From contig URUY01000029.1 of assembly GCA_900551115.1 (NCBI GenBank), positions 1 through 41,634 on the forward strand: a stretch of 41,634 nt of DNA, given 5' to 3'. A program made the translations under genes and the position numbers. Positions 16,344-24,809 of this stretch are shown here, piece after piece. This DNA is from an uncultured Lachnospiraceae bacterium (GTDB lineage: Bacteria > Bacillota > Clostridia > Lachnospirales > Lachnospiraceae). Every line of letters starts with the position of its first letter. Position 1 is the stretch's first letter. The notes beneath the pieces are model-generated. The model saw nothing but the letters and a program-made list of their open reading frames with translations. It was not told where the DNA came from and did no database searches.

Positions 16344-16658
16344 ATGGCTGAATTATGTTGTAGTGTAGAGAATTGCACCTATAATGACCAGTGTTATTGC
16401 TGTAAGGGAGATATCTGTGTCGGCGGTGAACAGGCGCACAGAGGAGAAGACACCTGCTGCGAAAGCTTTGTGCAGAGAAGAGAAGATAATTATTCCAATT
16501 CTACGGAGCATCCGAGCCACACCATCAGTATTGACTGCGAGGCAACGAAATGCATTTATAATGAAGATTATAAATGTATGGCTGAGCATGTGGATATCAG
16601 AGGCTGCGGCGCGGATGACTGCAGGGAAACCGCATGCGGAACGTTCAGAGAGCAATAA
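16344..16658 (+). CDS. DUF1540 protein with two Cys-rich modules
   Basis: A 104-residue protein with two copies of the DUF1540 pattern. The first runs from 'CCSVENCTYNDQCYC' to 'CCESF', the second from 'CEATKCIYNEDYKC' to 'CGTF'. The regularly spaced Cys and the 'C-x-YN' wording mark the family, thought to bind metal. The linker between modules is polar ('NSTEHPSH'). The function is unknown; it is common in Clostridia. An AAAGGAGG ribosome site lies just before ATG 16344, and a 9-base inverted repeat lies upstream (16285-16320). Confidence 0.9.
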   Translation: MAELCCSVENCTYNDQCYCCKGDICVGGEQAHRGEDTCCESFVQRREDNYSNSTEHPSHTISIDCEATKCIYNEDYKCMAEHVDIRGCGADDCRETACGTFREQ

Positions 16659-16712
16659 GCACGATTTTAAAAATATCATTAAAAAGTAGGTATAAATAGT
16701 GTAATAATGAAC

Positions 16713-16742
16713 TTGTTATCTGTCCTCGGACTGGCATATAAT
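16713..16742 (+). promoter_or_regulatory. Promoter of the aldolase/transaldolase gene
   Basis: TTGTTA (16713-16718), 18 bases, TATAAT (16737-16742), 54 bases before ATG 16797. It overlaps the in-frame upstream extension of that gene, which argues against the earlier start at 16707. Confidence 0.7.
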
Positions 16743-16796
16743 GGATATGGAGCTATGATGCTTCCAATAAATTATATACAAAGAGGAGAAGAGAAT

Positions 16797-17450
16797 ATGA
16801 GATTTTTTATTGACACGGCAAATATTGAAGACATTAAAAAAGCAAATGATATGGGGGTTATCTGCGGCGTTACCACTAACCCTTCCCTGATTGCCAAGGA
16901 AGGACGTGTATTTGAAGAGGTGATTAAGGAAATTGCTTCCATTGTAGACGGTCCTATAAGCGGTGAGGTAAAGGCAACAACGGTAGATGCAGAAGGAATG
17001 ATTGCAGAAGGGCGTGCCATTGCAGCCATTCACCCCAATATGGTAGTAAAGATTCCTATGACGGTAGAAGGCTTAAAAGCCTGCAAAGTACTTTCAGAGG
17101 AAGGCATTAAGACCAATGTAACCCTTGTTTTTTCCGCAAATCAGGCACTTTTGGCTGCAAGAGCCGGCGCTACCTATGTATCTCCGTTTTTAGGCAGACT
17201 GGATGATATCAGTACCAGGGGTGTGGATTTGATTCGTGATATTGCAGATATTTTTGCTGTAACAGATTTGGATACCCAGATTATTGCAGCAAGTGTCCGC
17301 AACCCCATTCATGTAACGGACTGCGCACTGGCAGGTGCCGATATTGCAACGGTTCCTTACAGTGTAATCGTGCAGATGACAAAGCATCCGCTTACTGACG
17401 CGGGAATCGAAAAATTCCAGGCAGATTACAGGGCTGTTTTTGGTGAATAA
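16797..17450 (+). CDS. Fructose-6-phosphate aldolase / transaldolase-like protein
   Basis: A 217-residue small transaldolase-family protein, either a fructose-6-phosphate aldolase (FSA) or a transaldolase of subclass 3-4. The beginning 'MRFFIDTANIEDIKKAN' and 'GVTTNPSLIAKEG' are family signatures. The Schiff-base lysine is expected at Lys85 in 'MVVKIPMT', the same position as in E. coli FsaA. Length also matches. Substrate choice between aldolase and transaldolase cannot be settled from these motifs. ATG 16797 has AGAGGAGA upstream; an in-frame start 30 codons earlier lies before the promoter and is rejected. A strong terminator (17471-17507) ends the unit. Confidence 0.93.
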   Translation: MRFFIDTANIEDIKKANDMGVICGVTTNPSLIAKEGRVFEEVIKEIASIVDGPISGEVKATTVDAEGMIAEGRAIAAIHPNMVVKIPMTVEGLKACKVLSEEGIKTNVTLVFSANQALLAARAGATYVSPFLGRLDDISTRGVDLIRDIADIFAVTDLDTQIIAASVRNPIHVTDCALAGADIATVPYSVIVQMTKHPLTDAGIEKFQADYRAVFGE

Positions 17451-17470
17451 TCCCATTGAAAAGCAAAAAA

Positions 17471-17507
17471 GGTACTCTTCGTTTTACCTCGGAGAGTATC
17501 TTTTTTT
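17471..17507 (+). terminator. Rho-independent terminator
   Basis: GGTACTCTTC (17471-17480) pairs with GGAGAGTATC (17491-17500) with two G-U pairs, followed by seven Ts. Confidence 0.9.
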
Positions 17508-17662
17508 GTCCGGGTAAACAGAACAGACGGGGCGGAATTTTGTCAGATGAGCAGAAGATGAAAAAACAGCCATGAAGATATTAGGAAAAGGCTTTGACAA
17601 AATAATGATATTAAGTTAGGATTTTATATATATTACGGATATATATATGAGAAACGGAGAAA

Positions 17663-18718
17663 ATGCCGGTTATGAAAAGCTTTATTTTAACAAGCATGTG
17701 TATTTGTTTAATATTCGGATTTTCCGGCTGCGGAAAAGGCAGTGTAAATCCCGGTGTTGCGGAAGGCATGCAGTATATAACGGATATGGATTATAGTGCA
17801 GCATTATCTTCCTTTGAGACGGCGAGGACAAACGGAGAAGAGGAAAGACTTATTACAAGGGGCATGGGTATTGCCTGTATGGGCCTTACCGACTATGAAG
17901 GTGCCATAGAAAATTTTCTTGCCTGTCTGGCGCTAAGCGATGGCATGGTGGAGGATATGGACTATGATGTAAACTATTACCTGGCAGCAGCTTATCAGAA
18001 GGCCGGCAGATACAGCGAGGCAGAAGCGGTATATGATGCCATTTTAGCGTTAAAAAGTGATGAAACCGATGCTTATTTCCTGCGCGGAAATGCCAGATTG
18101 TCTCAGGGGCAGTATGAGGCGGCAAAGGAAGATTTTGATAAGGTCGTAGAGCTAGAGCCTGCCAACTACAGCCGTCTGATTCAGGTATATGAGGTCCTTT
18201 CTGCAGAAGGCTATAAGGAGCCGGGACTTTTATATTTGGAAGCAGCGCTTTCCGAGCGGTCAGACAGGATGAGTGCCTTTGATAAAGGATGTATCAATTA
18301 TTATCTAGGAAATTATGAGCAGGCACAGGTATTTTTGGAGGAAGCAAAGGAAGACGGAGGGGCGGACGCATATCTGTATCTGGGAATGGCCTATGAAGCT
18401 ACCGGAGATTATAACTATGCCATTACCAATGTGTATACCAGCTATTTAAACCGAAATGAGGGGAATGCAGAGATTTATAATCAGCTTGGTCTGTGCTATA
18501 TGAAACAGGAGGATTATGCATCCGCGCTTTCGGCGTTTCAAAGTGCCATGCAGATACCGGAAAACGGTATGATGCAGACCTTACAGTTCAATGAAATTAT
18601 TGCCTATGAATATGTGGGTGAGTATACCCAGGCGGCGGTGCTTTTGGAAAATTATCTGAAAATCTATCCGGATGATGAGGCTGCAAAGCGGGAATACGGA
18701 TTTTTGTCCACCCGTTAG
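17663..18718 (+). CDS. TPR-repeat lipoprotein
   Basis: A 351-residue protein. Residues 1-23 form a lipoprotein signal peptide ending FSGC, so Cys23 is the expected lipid anchor. The rest is a run of tetratricopeptide repeats, e.g. 'AAAYQKAGRYSEAEAVYDAIL', 'GNARLSQGQYEAAKEDFDKV', 'GLCYMKQEDYASALSAFQSAM'. About seven repeats are visible. TPR lipoproteins act as scaffolds for protein contacts on the outer face of the membrane. No enzymatic motif is present and no operon partner lies close by. ATG 17663 follows CGGAGA; ATG 17672 is an alternative start giving a slightly shorter signal peptide. Confidence 0.9.
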   Translation: MPVMKSFILTSMCICLIFGFSGCGKGSVNPGVAEGMQYITDMDYSAALSSFETARTNGEEERLITRGMGIACMGLTDYEGAIENFLACLALSDGMVEDMDYDVNYYLAAAYQKAGRYSEAEAVYDAILALKSDETDAYFLRGNARLSQGQYEAAKEDFDKVVELEPANYSRLIQVYEVLSAEGYKEPGLLYLEAALSERSDRMSAFDKGCINYYLGNYEQAQVFLEEAKEDGGADAYLYLGMAYEATGDYNYAITNVYTSYLNRNEGNAEIYNQLGLCYMKQEDYASALSAFQSAMQIPENGMMQTLQFNEIIAYEYVGEYTQAAVLLENYLKIYPDDEAAKREYGFLSTR

Positions 18719-18749
18719 TATAAAAGAATAATCGAAATTGTGATAAAAA

Positions 18750-18783
18750 TGTGCCTGAAATTCAAAACAGAATTTCAGGCACA
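18750..18783. terminator. Perfect 14-bp inverted repeat, possible terminator
   Basis: TGTGCCTGAAATTC (18750-18763) and its exact reverse complement (18770-18783) enclose AAAACA. It lies 31 bases after the TPR lipoprotein stop. There is no T-run after the stem, so it may serve as an mRNA-stabilising hairpin or a bidirectional terminator. Confidence 0.6.
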
Positions 18784-18940
18784 ACTACAATATGCACTAT
18801 AACATATCTGAAAATAAAAGTCTAGTATTATTTTAATTTTCCTGTATACTCCTATTTATGAATGGTAAAGCGTAAAATACAAAGGACAGCCGTCCGGAAA
18901 TGGACCGGTGAGCAAGAGTTTGTCCGGAGAGGAGCAGGAA

Positions 18941-20929
18941 ATGGAAAAGGACTGGCAGGAAGAAAAACAGTTTTTTGATGAATGCAGGAAGCTCATACAG
19001 GGAAATGTCGTAAGATATGAACAAGAAGCTGACGCCAGACATAAAAAAACGCAGGAGCTGTTTAAAGCGATACAGGGCGGAGACGTGGAACTGTACAACC
19101 AGATGATGACCAGTGCAAGTCTTGAGGGGCATGCCAAAAACCAGCTTCGGAAAAACCGGGCGGCCTATGACAGCCCATACTTCGGCAGAATTGATTATCT
19201 GGATAAGGAAGCGGAAAAAGAAGCACGGGTTTATATAGGGAAGAACGGTGTTTTCCGTAACAAAACCGAGGTGGTGATTGCGGACTGGCGGGCACCCATA
19301 TCCAGTGTTTACTATGAAAACGAAATAGGGGAAGGAGTTTATTCCCTGCCGGACGGCGAAGAATTTTCCATCAACCTGCATTTAAAAAGAACCTATGATA
19401 TTGAAAAGGGAAGCTTGAAGGGATACTATGACAGCGATGTGGCGTCAAACGATGCTCTTTTGGTGCAGTACCTTTCCAAAAACAAGGATGTAGTTCTGGG
19501 TGATATTATTGCTACGATTCAGAAGGAACAGAATGAAATCATCAGAGAATCCCCTTTTAAAAATATTCTGGTGCAGGGTGTGGCAGGCAGCGGCAAGACT
19601 ACTGTAGCAATGCACAGAATCTCTTATATTCTTTATAATTACAAGGAGCGGTTTACCTCCAATGAGTTCTGCATCATAGGCGGCAATGACCTGTTGCTTT
19701 CGTACATTACCAGCGGTTTGCCGGAGCTGGATGTGCATGATGTGAAGCAGAAGCGGATGGACGCCATGCTGACCCATCTTTAAAAAAAGGAGTGGACAAA
19801 AAAGCAAAGGCTTGCTGAACCGGCAGCCGATGCCGCCGTAAGGAGCCGAATAAGCTTCTGCCTGCATCTGGAGCTGTATCTTCTGCATTTGCGGGAAGCA
19901 GTGATTGTCTGTGAGGATTTAAAGGACCGGGAGCTTGGCAGGATACTTACGGGAACGGGAATTGGGAGACTGTGTGCAGAAAATCCGGAGTACAGTATTT
20001 ACAGACTGCTTGTTACGCTGGATGAGAGGGTGCGGACCAGAATCAAGTTTTTAAGCCCGGAGGGCGAAAAGGATTACTTACAGAAAAAGTACAGGGAGTA
20101 TAAGAATTATTATAAAAATAAAGCTGTAGGAAAGAGCGTCTATGCCCTGTATGGAGACTTTCTGACGGAATTTGAAAAAGAGTTTCCGGGCAGTATTGAC
20201 CTGACGGCCTATGAAGAACGCGCCTCCGCCGGGGCGTATGATGTCTATGACGTGGCGGCGCTGGTCCTTATCTATTACCGGGTGAAGCAGAAAAAAGAAG
20301 ATGATGAGTTTGGACAGATTTTCATTGATGAGGCACAGGATTTTGGCATTGCCCCCTATTATGTACTGAAAAAGGTGCTGCCCGCCTGTTACTTTACCAT
20401 TATGGGAGACGTTTCCCAGAATATCAATTATGAGACGGGCATGAACGACTGGGAGGATATGAGAAAGTGGATGCTTTCAGGAGAGCGGGATGTTTTCAGG
20501 CTGCTGAAAAAGAGCTACCGTAATACTATTGAGATATCGGAATATGCAGGACGGATTTTGGAAAAAGCCTCCTTTGGACGCTATCAGATAGAACCGGTTA
20601 TCCGTCATGGGATTCCGGTACAGGAATATGAGGCAGTAACAGAAGAAGATATGTATAAGAAGGCGCAGGAGATTATAGCTGCCTCCCGGCAGAACGGTTA
20701 TGCAAGCATTGCAGTGATATGCCACAGCGAGGAAGAAAGCATTTGGGTGGAAAAGTGGCTTCCGGACGTAACGGTACTGCCGGTACGCATGACAAAGGGA
20801 CTGGAATTCGACGTGGTGCTTTTGTGGAATCCGCCTGCAGTGGAAGCCCTTGATGGTGCGAAGTCGGCAAAGCTGATGTATGTAGCGGCTACAAGAGCCC
20901 TGCATGAACTGCATATTCTGCGGCTGTAA
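18941..20929 (+). pseudogene. HelD-like superfamily I helicase gene with one in-frame stop
   Basis: The frame 18941-20929 encodes 661 sense codons of a UvrD/Rep-type HelD protein, broken only by TAA at 19781-19783 (codon 281). HelD proteins displace stalled RNA polymerase from DNA. Marks are an N-terminal coiled coil (about 1-60), 'VIADWRAPISSVYYE', Walker A GVAGSGKTT (213-221), Walker B 'IFIDEAQD', 'GDVSQNINYE', 'KSYRNTIEISEYA' and 'VRMTKGLEFD'. The text around the stop ('DAMLTHL' then 'KKEWTKKQRLAEP') continues without any shift, so a TTA-to-TAA change is the simplest cause. ATG 18941 was preferred to GTG 18908 because AGGAG lies 7 bases upstream. As written only the N-terminal 280 residues would be made. 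Confidence 0.85.
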
Positions 20930-20934
20930 GAATC

Positions 20935-20978
20935 CCTGAGGGCGCTGTGCTGCCGTTATGAAGGGCCTGAGGGTGCTG
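20935..20978. repeat. Short imperfect direct repeat
   Basis: CCTGAGGGCGCTG (20935-20947) recurs as CCTGAGGGTGCTG (20966-20978), 31 bases apart, in the gap after the helicase gene. Its meaning is not known; it is not a clear terminator. Confidence 0.4.
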
Positions 20979-20997
20979 CGGCATTACGGCTGCAGGG

Positions 20998-21060
20998 AAA
21001 CTATATAGTGCTATAAATAGAAATAGAAAAGTCGCAAAACACAATATATTGTGTTTTGCG
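20998..21060. promoter_or_regulatory. NrdR binding region upstream of nrdD
   Basis: ACACAATATATTGTGT (21039-21054) matches the NrdR-box consensus ACACWATATATWGTGT at every position. It is the centre of a perfect 28-bp palindrome (21033-21060) that ends right before the -35. A second, weaker candidate with core CTATATAGTG starts at 21001, with starts about 41 bases apart. NrdR is the ATP/dATP-sensing repressor of ribonucleotide reductase genes, so control of nrdD by it is well supported. Confidence 0.9.
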
Positions 21061-21089
21061 TTGACTTTCCCTATGGAAGATGATACACT
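21061..21089 (+). promoter_or_regulatory. nrdD promoter
   Basis: TTGACT (21061-21066), 17 bases, TACACT (21084-21089), directly following the NrdR palindrome. The start codon is about 30 bases further on. Confidence 0.85.
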
Positions 21090-21121
21090 GGAGATAACGT
21101 TTTGAAAGGGAGGGAATCTTG

Positions 21122-23506
21122 GTGTTTCAGGTAATTAAAAGAGATGGGGAAAGAGTAGATTTTACGCTGACAAAAATAAATGATGCCATTATGAAGGCAT
21201 TTACAGCGACGGAAATGCAGTACAGCAACGATATAGTGGACTTACTGGCTCTTCGTGTATCGGCGGATTTTCAGGATAAGGTACATGAAGGCGCCGTTCA
21301 TGTGGAGGATATTCAGGACAGTGTGGAAAAGGTATTGGGTCAGGCCGGCTATGAAGAAGTGGCAAAGGCCTATATCCTGTACCGTAAGCAGCGTGAAAAA
21401 ATGCGTACCATGAAATCTACGATTTTGGATTACAAGGACGTTGTGAACAGCTATGTAAAGATAGAGGACTGGCGTGTTAAGGAAAACTCTACCGTTACCT
21501 ATTCGGTAGGCGGTCTTATTCTGAGCAATTCCGGTGCCGTTACGGCAAATTACTGGCTTTCCGAAATTTATGACCAGGAAATTGCAGATGCGCACCGCAA
21601 TGCGGATATTCATATCCATGATTTGTCCATGCTTACAGGCTATTGCGCAGGCTGGTCTTTGAAGCAGCTTATTAAGGAAGGCCTGGGCGGTATTACCGGT
21701 AAGATTACTTCCGCACCGGCAAAGCATCTGTCCGTACTCTGCAACCAGATGGTAAATTTCCTTGGCATTATGCAGAACGAGTGGGCAGGCGCACAGGCTT
21801 TTTCTTCCTTTGATACTTATCTGGCGCCTTTTGTGAAGGTGGACAATTTAAGCTATCCTGAAGTGAAAAAATGTATAGAAGCCTTTATATACGGAGTAAA
21901 TACACCCAGCCGCTGGGGAACGCAGGCGCCCTTTTCCAATATTACGCTGGACTGGACTGTGCCTGATGACCTGGCAGAGCTTCCTGCTATTATAGGCGGC
22001 AAGGAAATGGACTTTAAGTATAAGGACTGTAAAAAGGAAATGGATATGGTCAATAAGGCATTCATTGAGACCATGATTGAAGGCGACTCCAACGGACGCG
22101 GTTTCCAGTATCCGATTCCGACCTATTCCATTACCGGTGATTTTGACTGGTCCGACAATGAAAACAACAGACTTTTATTTGAAATGACTTCAAAGTACGG
22201 CACACCGTATTTTTCCAACTATATTAATTCTGACATGCAGCCCTCCGATGTACGAAGTATGTGCTGCCGTCTGCGTCTTGATTTGCGTGAACTCAGAAAA
22301 AAGACCGGCGGTTTCTTCGGCTCCGGCGAAAGCACCGGAAGCGTGGGCGTAGTCACTATCAATATGCCCAGAATTGCATATCTGTCAGCAAATAAGGATG
22401 AATTTTATGCAAGATTAAACCGGATGATGGATGTTGCTGCCCGTTCCTTAAAGATAAAGAGGGGCGTTATCACGAAGCTTTTGGATGAGGGATTATATCC
22501 TTATACCAAACGTTACCTGGGCAGCTTTGAGAACCATTTCTCTACTATCGGACTGATTGGCATGAATGAAGTGGGCTTAAATGCCAACTGGCTGCGAGCA
22601 GATATGACGGATAAAAAGACACAGGAATTTACCAAGGAAGTTTTAAATCATATGCGGGAGAGACTTTCCGACTATCAGGAGCAGTACGGTGATTTGTACA
22701 ATTTAGAGGCAACTCCGGCAGAAAGCACTACCTACCGTCTGGCAAAGCACGATAAGAAGCGCTGGCCGGCCATTAAGACGGCAGGCAATCCGGGAGATAC
22801 TCCGTATTATACCAACTCTTCCCATCTGCCGGTGGACTATACTGCTGATATTTTTGACGCACTGGATATTCAGGATGAATTGCAGACACTCTATACCTCA
22901 GGTACGGTATTCCATGCCTTTTTAGGGGAGAAGCTGCCTGACTGGAAAGCAGCGGCAAGTTTGGTAAAGACCATTGCAGATAATTATAAGCTGCCGTATT
23001 ATACCCTTTCACCCACCTATTCTATCTGTAAAGAGCATGGTTATCTGGCAGGAGAGGTAAAGGTCTGCCCCCACTGCGGACAGAGGACGGAGGTTTACAG
23101 CCGCATCACAGGCTACTACAGACCTGTGCAGAACTGGAACGATGGCAAGCTGCAGGAATATGCAAACCGTACAGAATATGATATTGACCATTCTGTGTTA
23201 AAGCGCCCGGTCAATACAGTAGTAACCCTGTCAAATTATGCCGAGGAGGTGGAGGTTTCTGTGGAAGCACCTGAGGAGGTAAAGTATCTTTTCACCACCA
23301 AGACCTGCCCGAACTGTAAAATAGCAAAGGAATATTTAAAGGGCGAAAAATATGTCGTTATTGATGCGGAGGAAAATATGGAGCTTACACAGCGCTACGG
23401 CGTGATGCAGGCACCTACGTTGGTAGTGGTAAACGGCGATGGTTATCAGAAATATGTCAATGCCTCCAATATTAAAAAATATACGGAGAGCAAGCTTACC
23501 GTGTAA
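21122..23506 (+). CDS. nrdD: Anaerobic ribonucleoside-triphosphate reductase with C-terminal redoxin domain
   Basis: A class III reductase that makes dNTPs from NTPs without oxygen, using a glycyl radical. The start is GTG 21122, or the TTG just before; GGGAGGG lies upstream. Numbering from the TTG: residues 1-90 form an ATP-cone ('KRDGERVDFTLTKINDAI'), the core carries 'SRWGTQAPFSNITLDW', the zinc site begins CPHC (650-653), and the glycyl radical is Gly665 in 'SRITGYYRP'. After this comes an unusual extra domain of about 75 residues with the redox motif CPNC (730-733) and 'YGVMQAPTLVVVNG', a glutaredoxin/thioredoxin fold that could supply electrons. The activase nrdG is not next to it; pyrF follows instead. 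Confidence 0.96.
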   Translation: MFQVIKRDGERVDFTLTKINDAIMKAFTATEMQYSNDIVDLLALRVSADFQDKVHEGAVHVEDIQDSVEKVLGQAGYEEVAKAYILYRKQREKMRTMKSTILDYKDVVNSYVKIEDWRVKENSTVTYSVGGLILSNSGAVTANYWLSEIYDQEIADAHRNADIHIHDLSMLTGYCAGWSLKQLIKEGLGGITGKITSAPAKHLSVLCNQMVNFLGIMQNEWAGAQAFSSFDTYLAPFVKVDNLSYPEVKKCIEAFIYGVNTPSRWGTQAPFSNITLDWTVPDDLAELPAIIGGKEMDFKYKDCKKEMDMVNKAFIETMIEGDSNGRGFQYPIPTYSITGDFDWSDNENNRLLFEMTSKYGTPYFSNYINSDMQPSDVRSMCCRLRLDLRELRKKTGGFFGSGESTGSVGVVTINMPRIAYLSANKDEFYARLNRMMDVAARSLKIKRGVITKLLDEGLYPYTKRYLGSFENHFSTIGLIGMNEVGLNANWLRADMTDKKTQEFTKEVLNHMRERLSDYQEQYGDLYNLEATPAESTTYRLAKHDKKRWPAIKTAGNPGDTPYYTNSSHLPVDYTADIFDALDIQDELQTLYTSGTVFHAFLGEKLPDWKAAASLVKTIADNYKLPYYTLSPTYSICKEHGYLAGEVKVCPHCGQRTEVYSRITGYYRPVQNWNDGKLQEYANRTEYDIDHSVLKRPVNTVVTLSNYAEEVEVSVEAPEEVKYLFTTKTCPNCKIAKEYLKGEKYVVIDAEENMELTQRYGVMQAPTLVVVNGDGYQKYVNASNIKKYTESKLTV

Positions 23507-23547
23507 AACAGAATTACCGGGTAAAGAGAAGAAGGAAGAAACAGATT

Positions 23548-24474
23548 ATGATTAATACGCTTATTGAAAAGATTCAAAAGACAAATGCACCCATCGTTGT
23601 GGGCTTGGACCCCATGCTTCATTATATACCGGAGCATATTCAGAAAAAAGCTTTTTCTGAATACGGAGAGACGCTTGCCGGTGCGGCTGAGGCCATCTGG
23701 CAGTACAACAAAGGGATTGTAGATGCGGTTTACGATCTGATTCCTGCTGTAAAGCCTCAGATTGCCATGTATGAGCAGTTTGGTGTGGAAGGCGTAAAGG
23801 CTTTTCAGAAAACAGTGGATTACTGTAAGGAAAAGGGACTGGTAGTTATCGGTGATATCAAGCGCGGTGACATCGGTTCCACCTCGGAAGCTTATGCGGT
23901 AGGTCATCTTGGCAAAGCAGCAGTGGGCAGCAACAGCTTTTATGGCTTTAATGAAGATTTTGTAACCGTAAACCCCTACCTTGGCTCTGACGGCGTGAAA
24001 CCCTTTATCAAAGTATGCAAAGAAGAAAAGAGAGGCATCTTTGTTTTGGTGAAGACCTCCAACCCCAGCAGCGGTGAGTTTCAGGACAGAATGATTGACG
24101 GAAAGCCTCTGTACGAGTTAGTTGGTGAAAAGGTAGCAGAGTGGGGAGCGGAATGCATGGGTGATTCCTACAGCTATGTAGGAGCCGTAGTGGGCGCTAC
24201 CTACCCGGAGCAGGGCAGGCTTTTAAGAAAGGTTATGCCAAAGACCTTTATTTTGGTGCCGGGCTATGGGGCACAGGGCGGAAAAGGCGCAGATTTGGTA
24301 CACTTCTTTAATGAAGACGGACTGGGTGCCATTATCAATTCCTCCAGAGGTATCATTGCCGCTTACAAGCAGGAAAAATATGCTTCCTTTGGTGCTGAGC
24401 ATTACGCAGAGGCATCAAGACAGGCTGTTATTGACATGCGTGAGGATATTGCGGGAGCGTTGGCAGCAAGATAG
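23548..24474 (+). CDS. pyrF: Orotidine 5'-phosphate decarboxylase (long type)
   Basis: It converts OMP to UMP, the last step of de novo pyrimidine synthesis. The 308-residue length and 'VGLDPM', 'VKPQIAMYEQFG' and the catalytic 'GDIKRGDIGSTSEAY' motif match the long OMPDC form. The C-terminus carries 'LVPGYGAQGGKGAD' and 'NSSRGIIAAY' for phosphate binding. It starts 41 bases after nrdD and ends in a terminator (24515-24550). pyrK and pyrD, which commonly follow pyrF in this bacterial group, are missing here, and pyrE lies 3 kb downstream. Confidence 0.97.
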   Translation: MINTLIEKIQKTNAPIVVGLDPMLHYIPEHIQKKAFSEYGETLAGAAEAIWQYNKGIVDAVYDLIPAVKPQIAMYEQFGVEGVKAFQKTVDYCKEKGLVVIGDIKRGDIGSTSEAYAVGHLGKAAVGSNSFYGFNEDFVTVNPYLGSDGVKPFIKVCKEEKRGIFVLVKTSNPSSGEFQDRMIDGKPLYELVGEKVAEWGAECMGDSYSYVGAVVGATYPEQGRLLRKVMPKTFILVPGYGAQGGKGADLVHFFNEDGLGAIINSSRGIIAAYKQEKYASFGAEHYAEASRQAVIDMREDIAGALAAR

Positions 24475-24514
24475 TGCCGGGACGCGGATGCAGAGTATAT
24501 TGGTAAAGAAAATC

Positions 24515-24550
24515 AGAGAGTGATAAGCGAAGGCTTGTTGCTCTCTTTTT
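24515..24550 (+). terminator. Rho-independent terminator after pyrF
   Basis: AGAGAG (24515-24520) pairs with CTCTCT (24541-24546), with an inner ATAAGC/GCTTGT stem, and a T-run to 24550. It separates pyrF from the inserted nuclease gene. The rest of the gap to 24809 holds only the promoter at 24639. Confidence 0.88.
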
Positions 24551-24638
24551 GCATGAAAAGAAATCAAGTGCGCGGGGGCTGGCAAAGTGTACTTTGTTCA
24601 GAGAATCCCAAATGGTAAAACTAAAAAACAAAAAATAC

Positions 24639-24667
24639 TTGTCTGAATAACATCTTTGTGCTATGCT
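24639..24667 (+). promoter_or_regulatory. Promoter of the Rpn-type nuclease gene
   Basis: TTGTCT (24639-24644), 17 bases, TATGCT (24662-24667). The leader of about 140 bases between it and ATG 24810 has no feature I can name. Confidence 0.6.
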
Positions 24668-24809
24668 TTATCTAAAGCATAAGTTTCTTGTTTCCCGGCC
24701 AATTGGCTTTCTGAATTTCTGATTCATTTCAAAAAATCTATGCTTTTCAATCATCAAGATAAGAGCAGGAGATTTTTTGAATAAAGTACTCCTGCAAAAG
24801 GAGGAAAAT

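Noticed and set aside
16707..16796. Longer N-terminus for the aldolase/transaldolase
   Set aside because: The upstream start precedes the TATAAT promoter at 16737-16742 and lacks a ribosome site; ATG 16797 gives the standard length and places the catalytic Lys at 85.
4003..20929. Possible recoding of TAA, since two genes have an in-frame TAA
   Set aside because: Many intact genes here end with TAA (purC, nrdD, purM among them), no suppressor tRNA is seen, and the neighbouring frameshifts point to mutation or sequence error.
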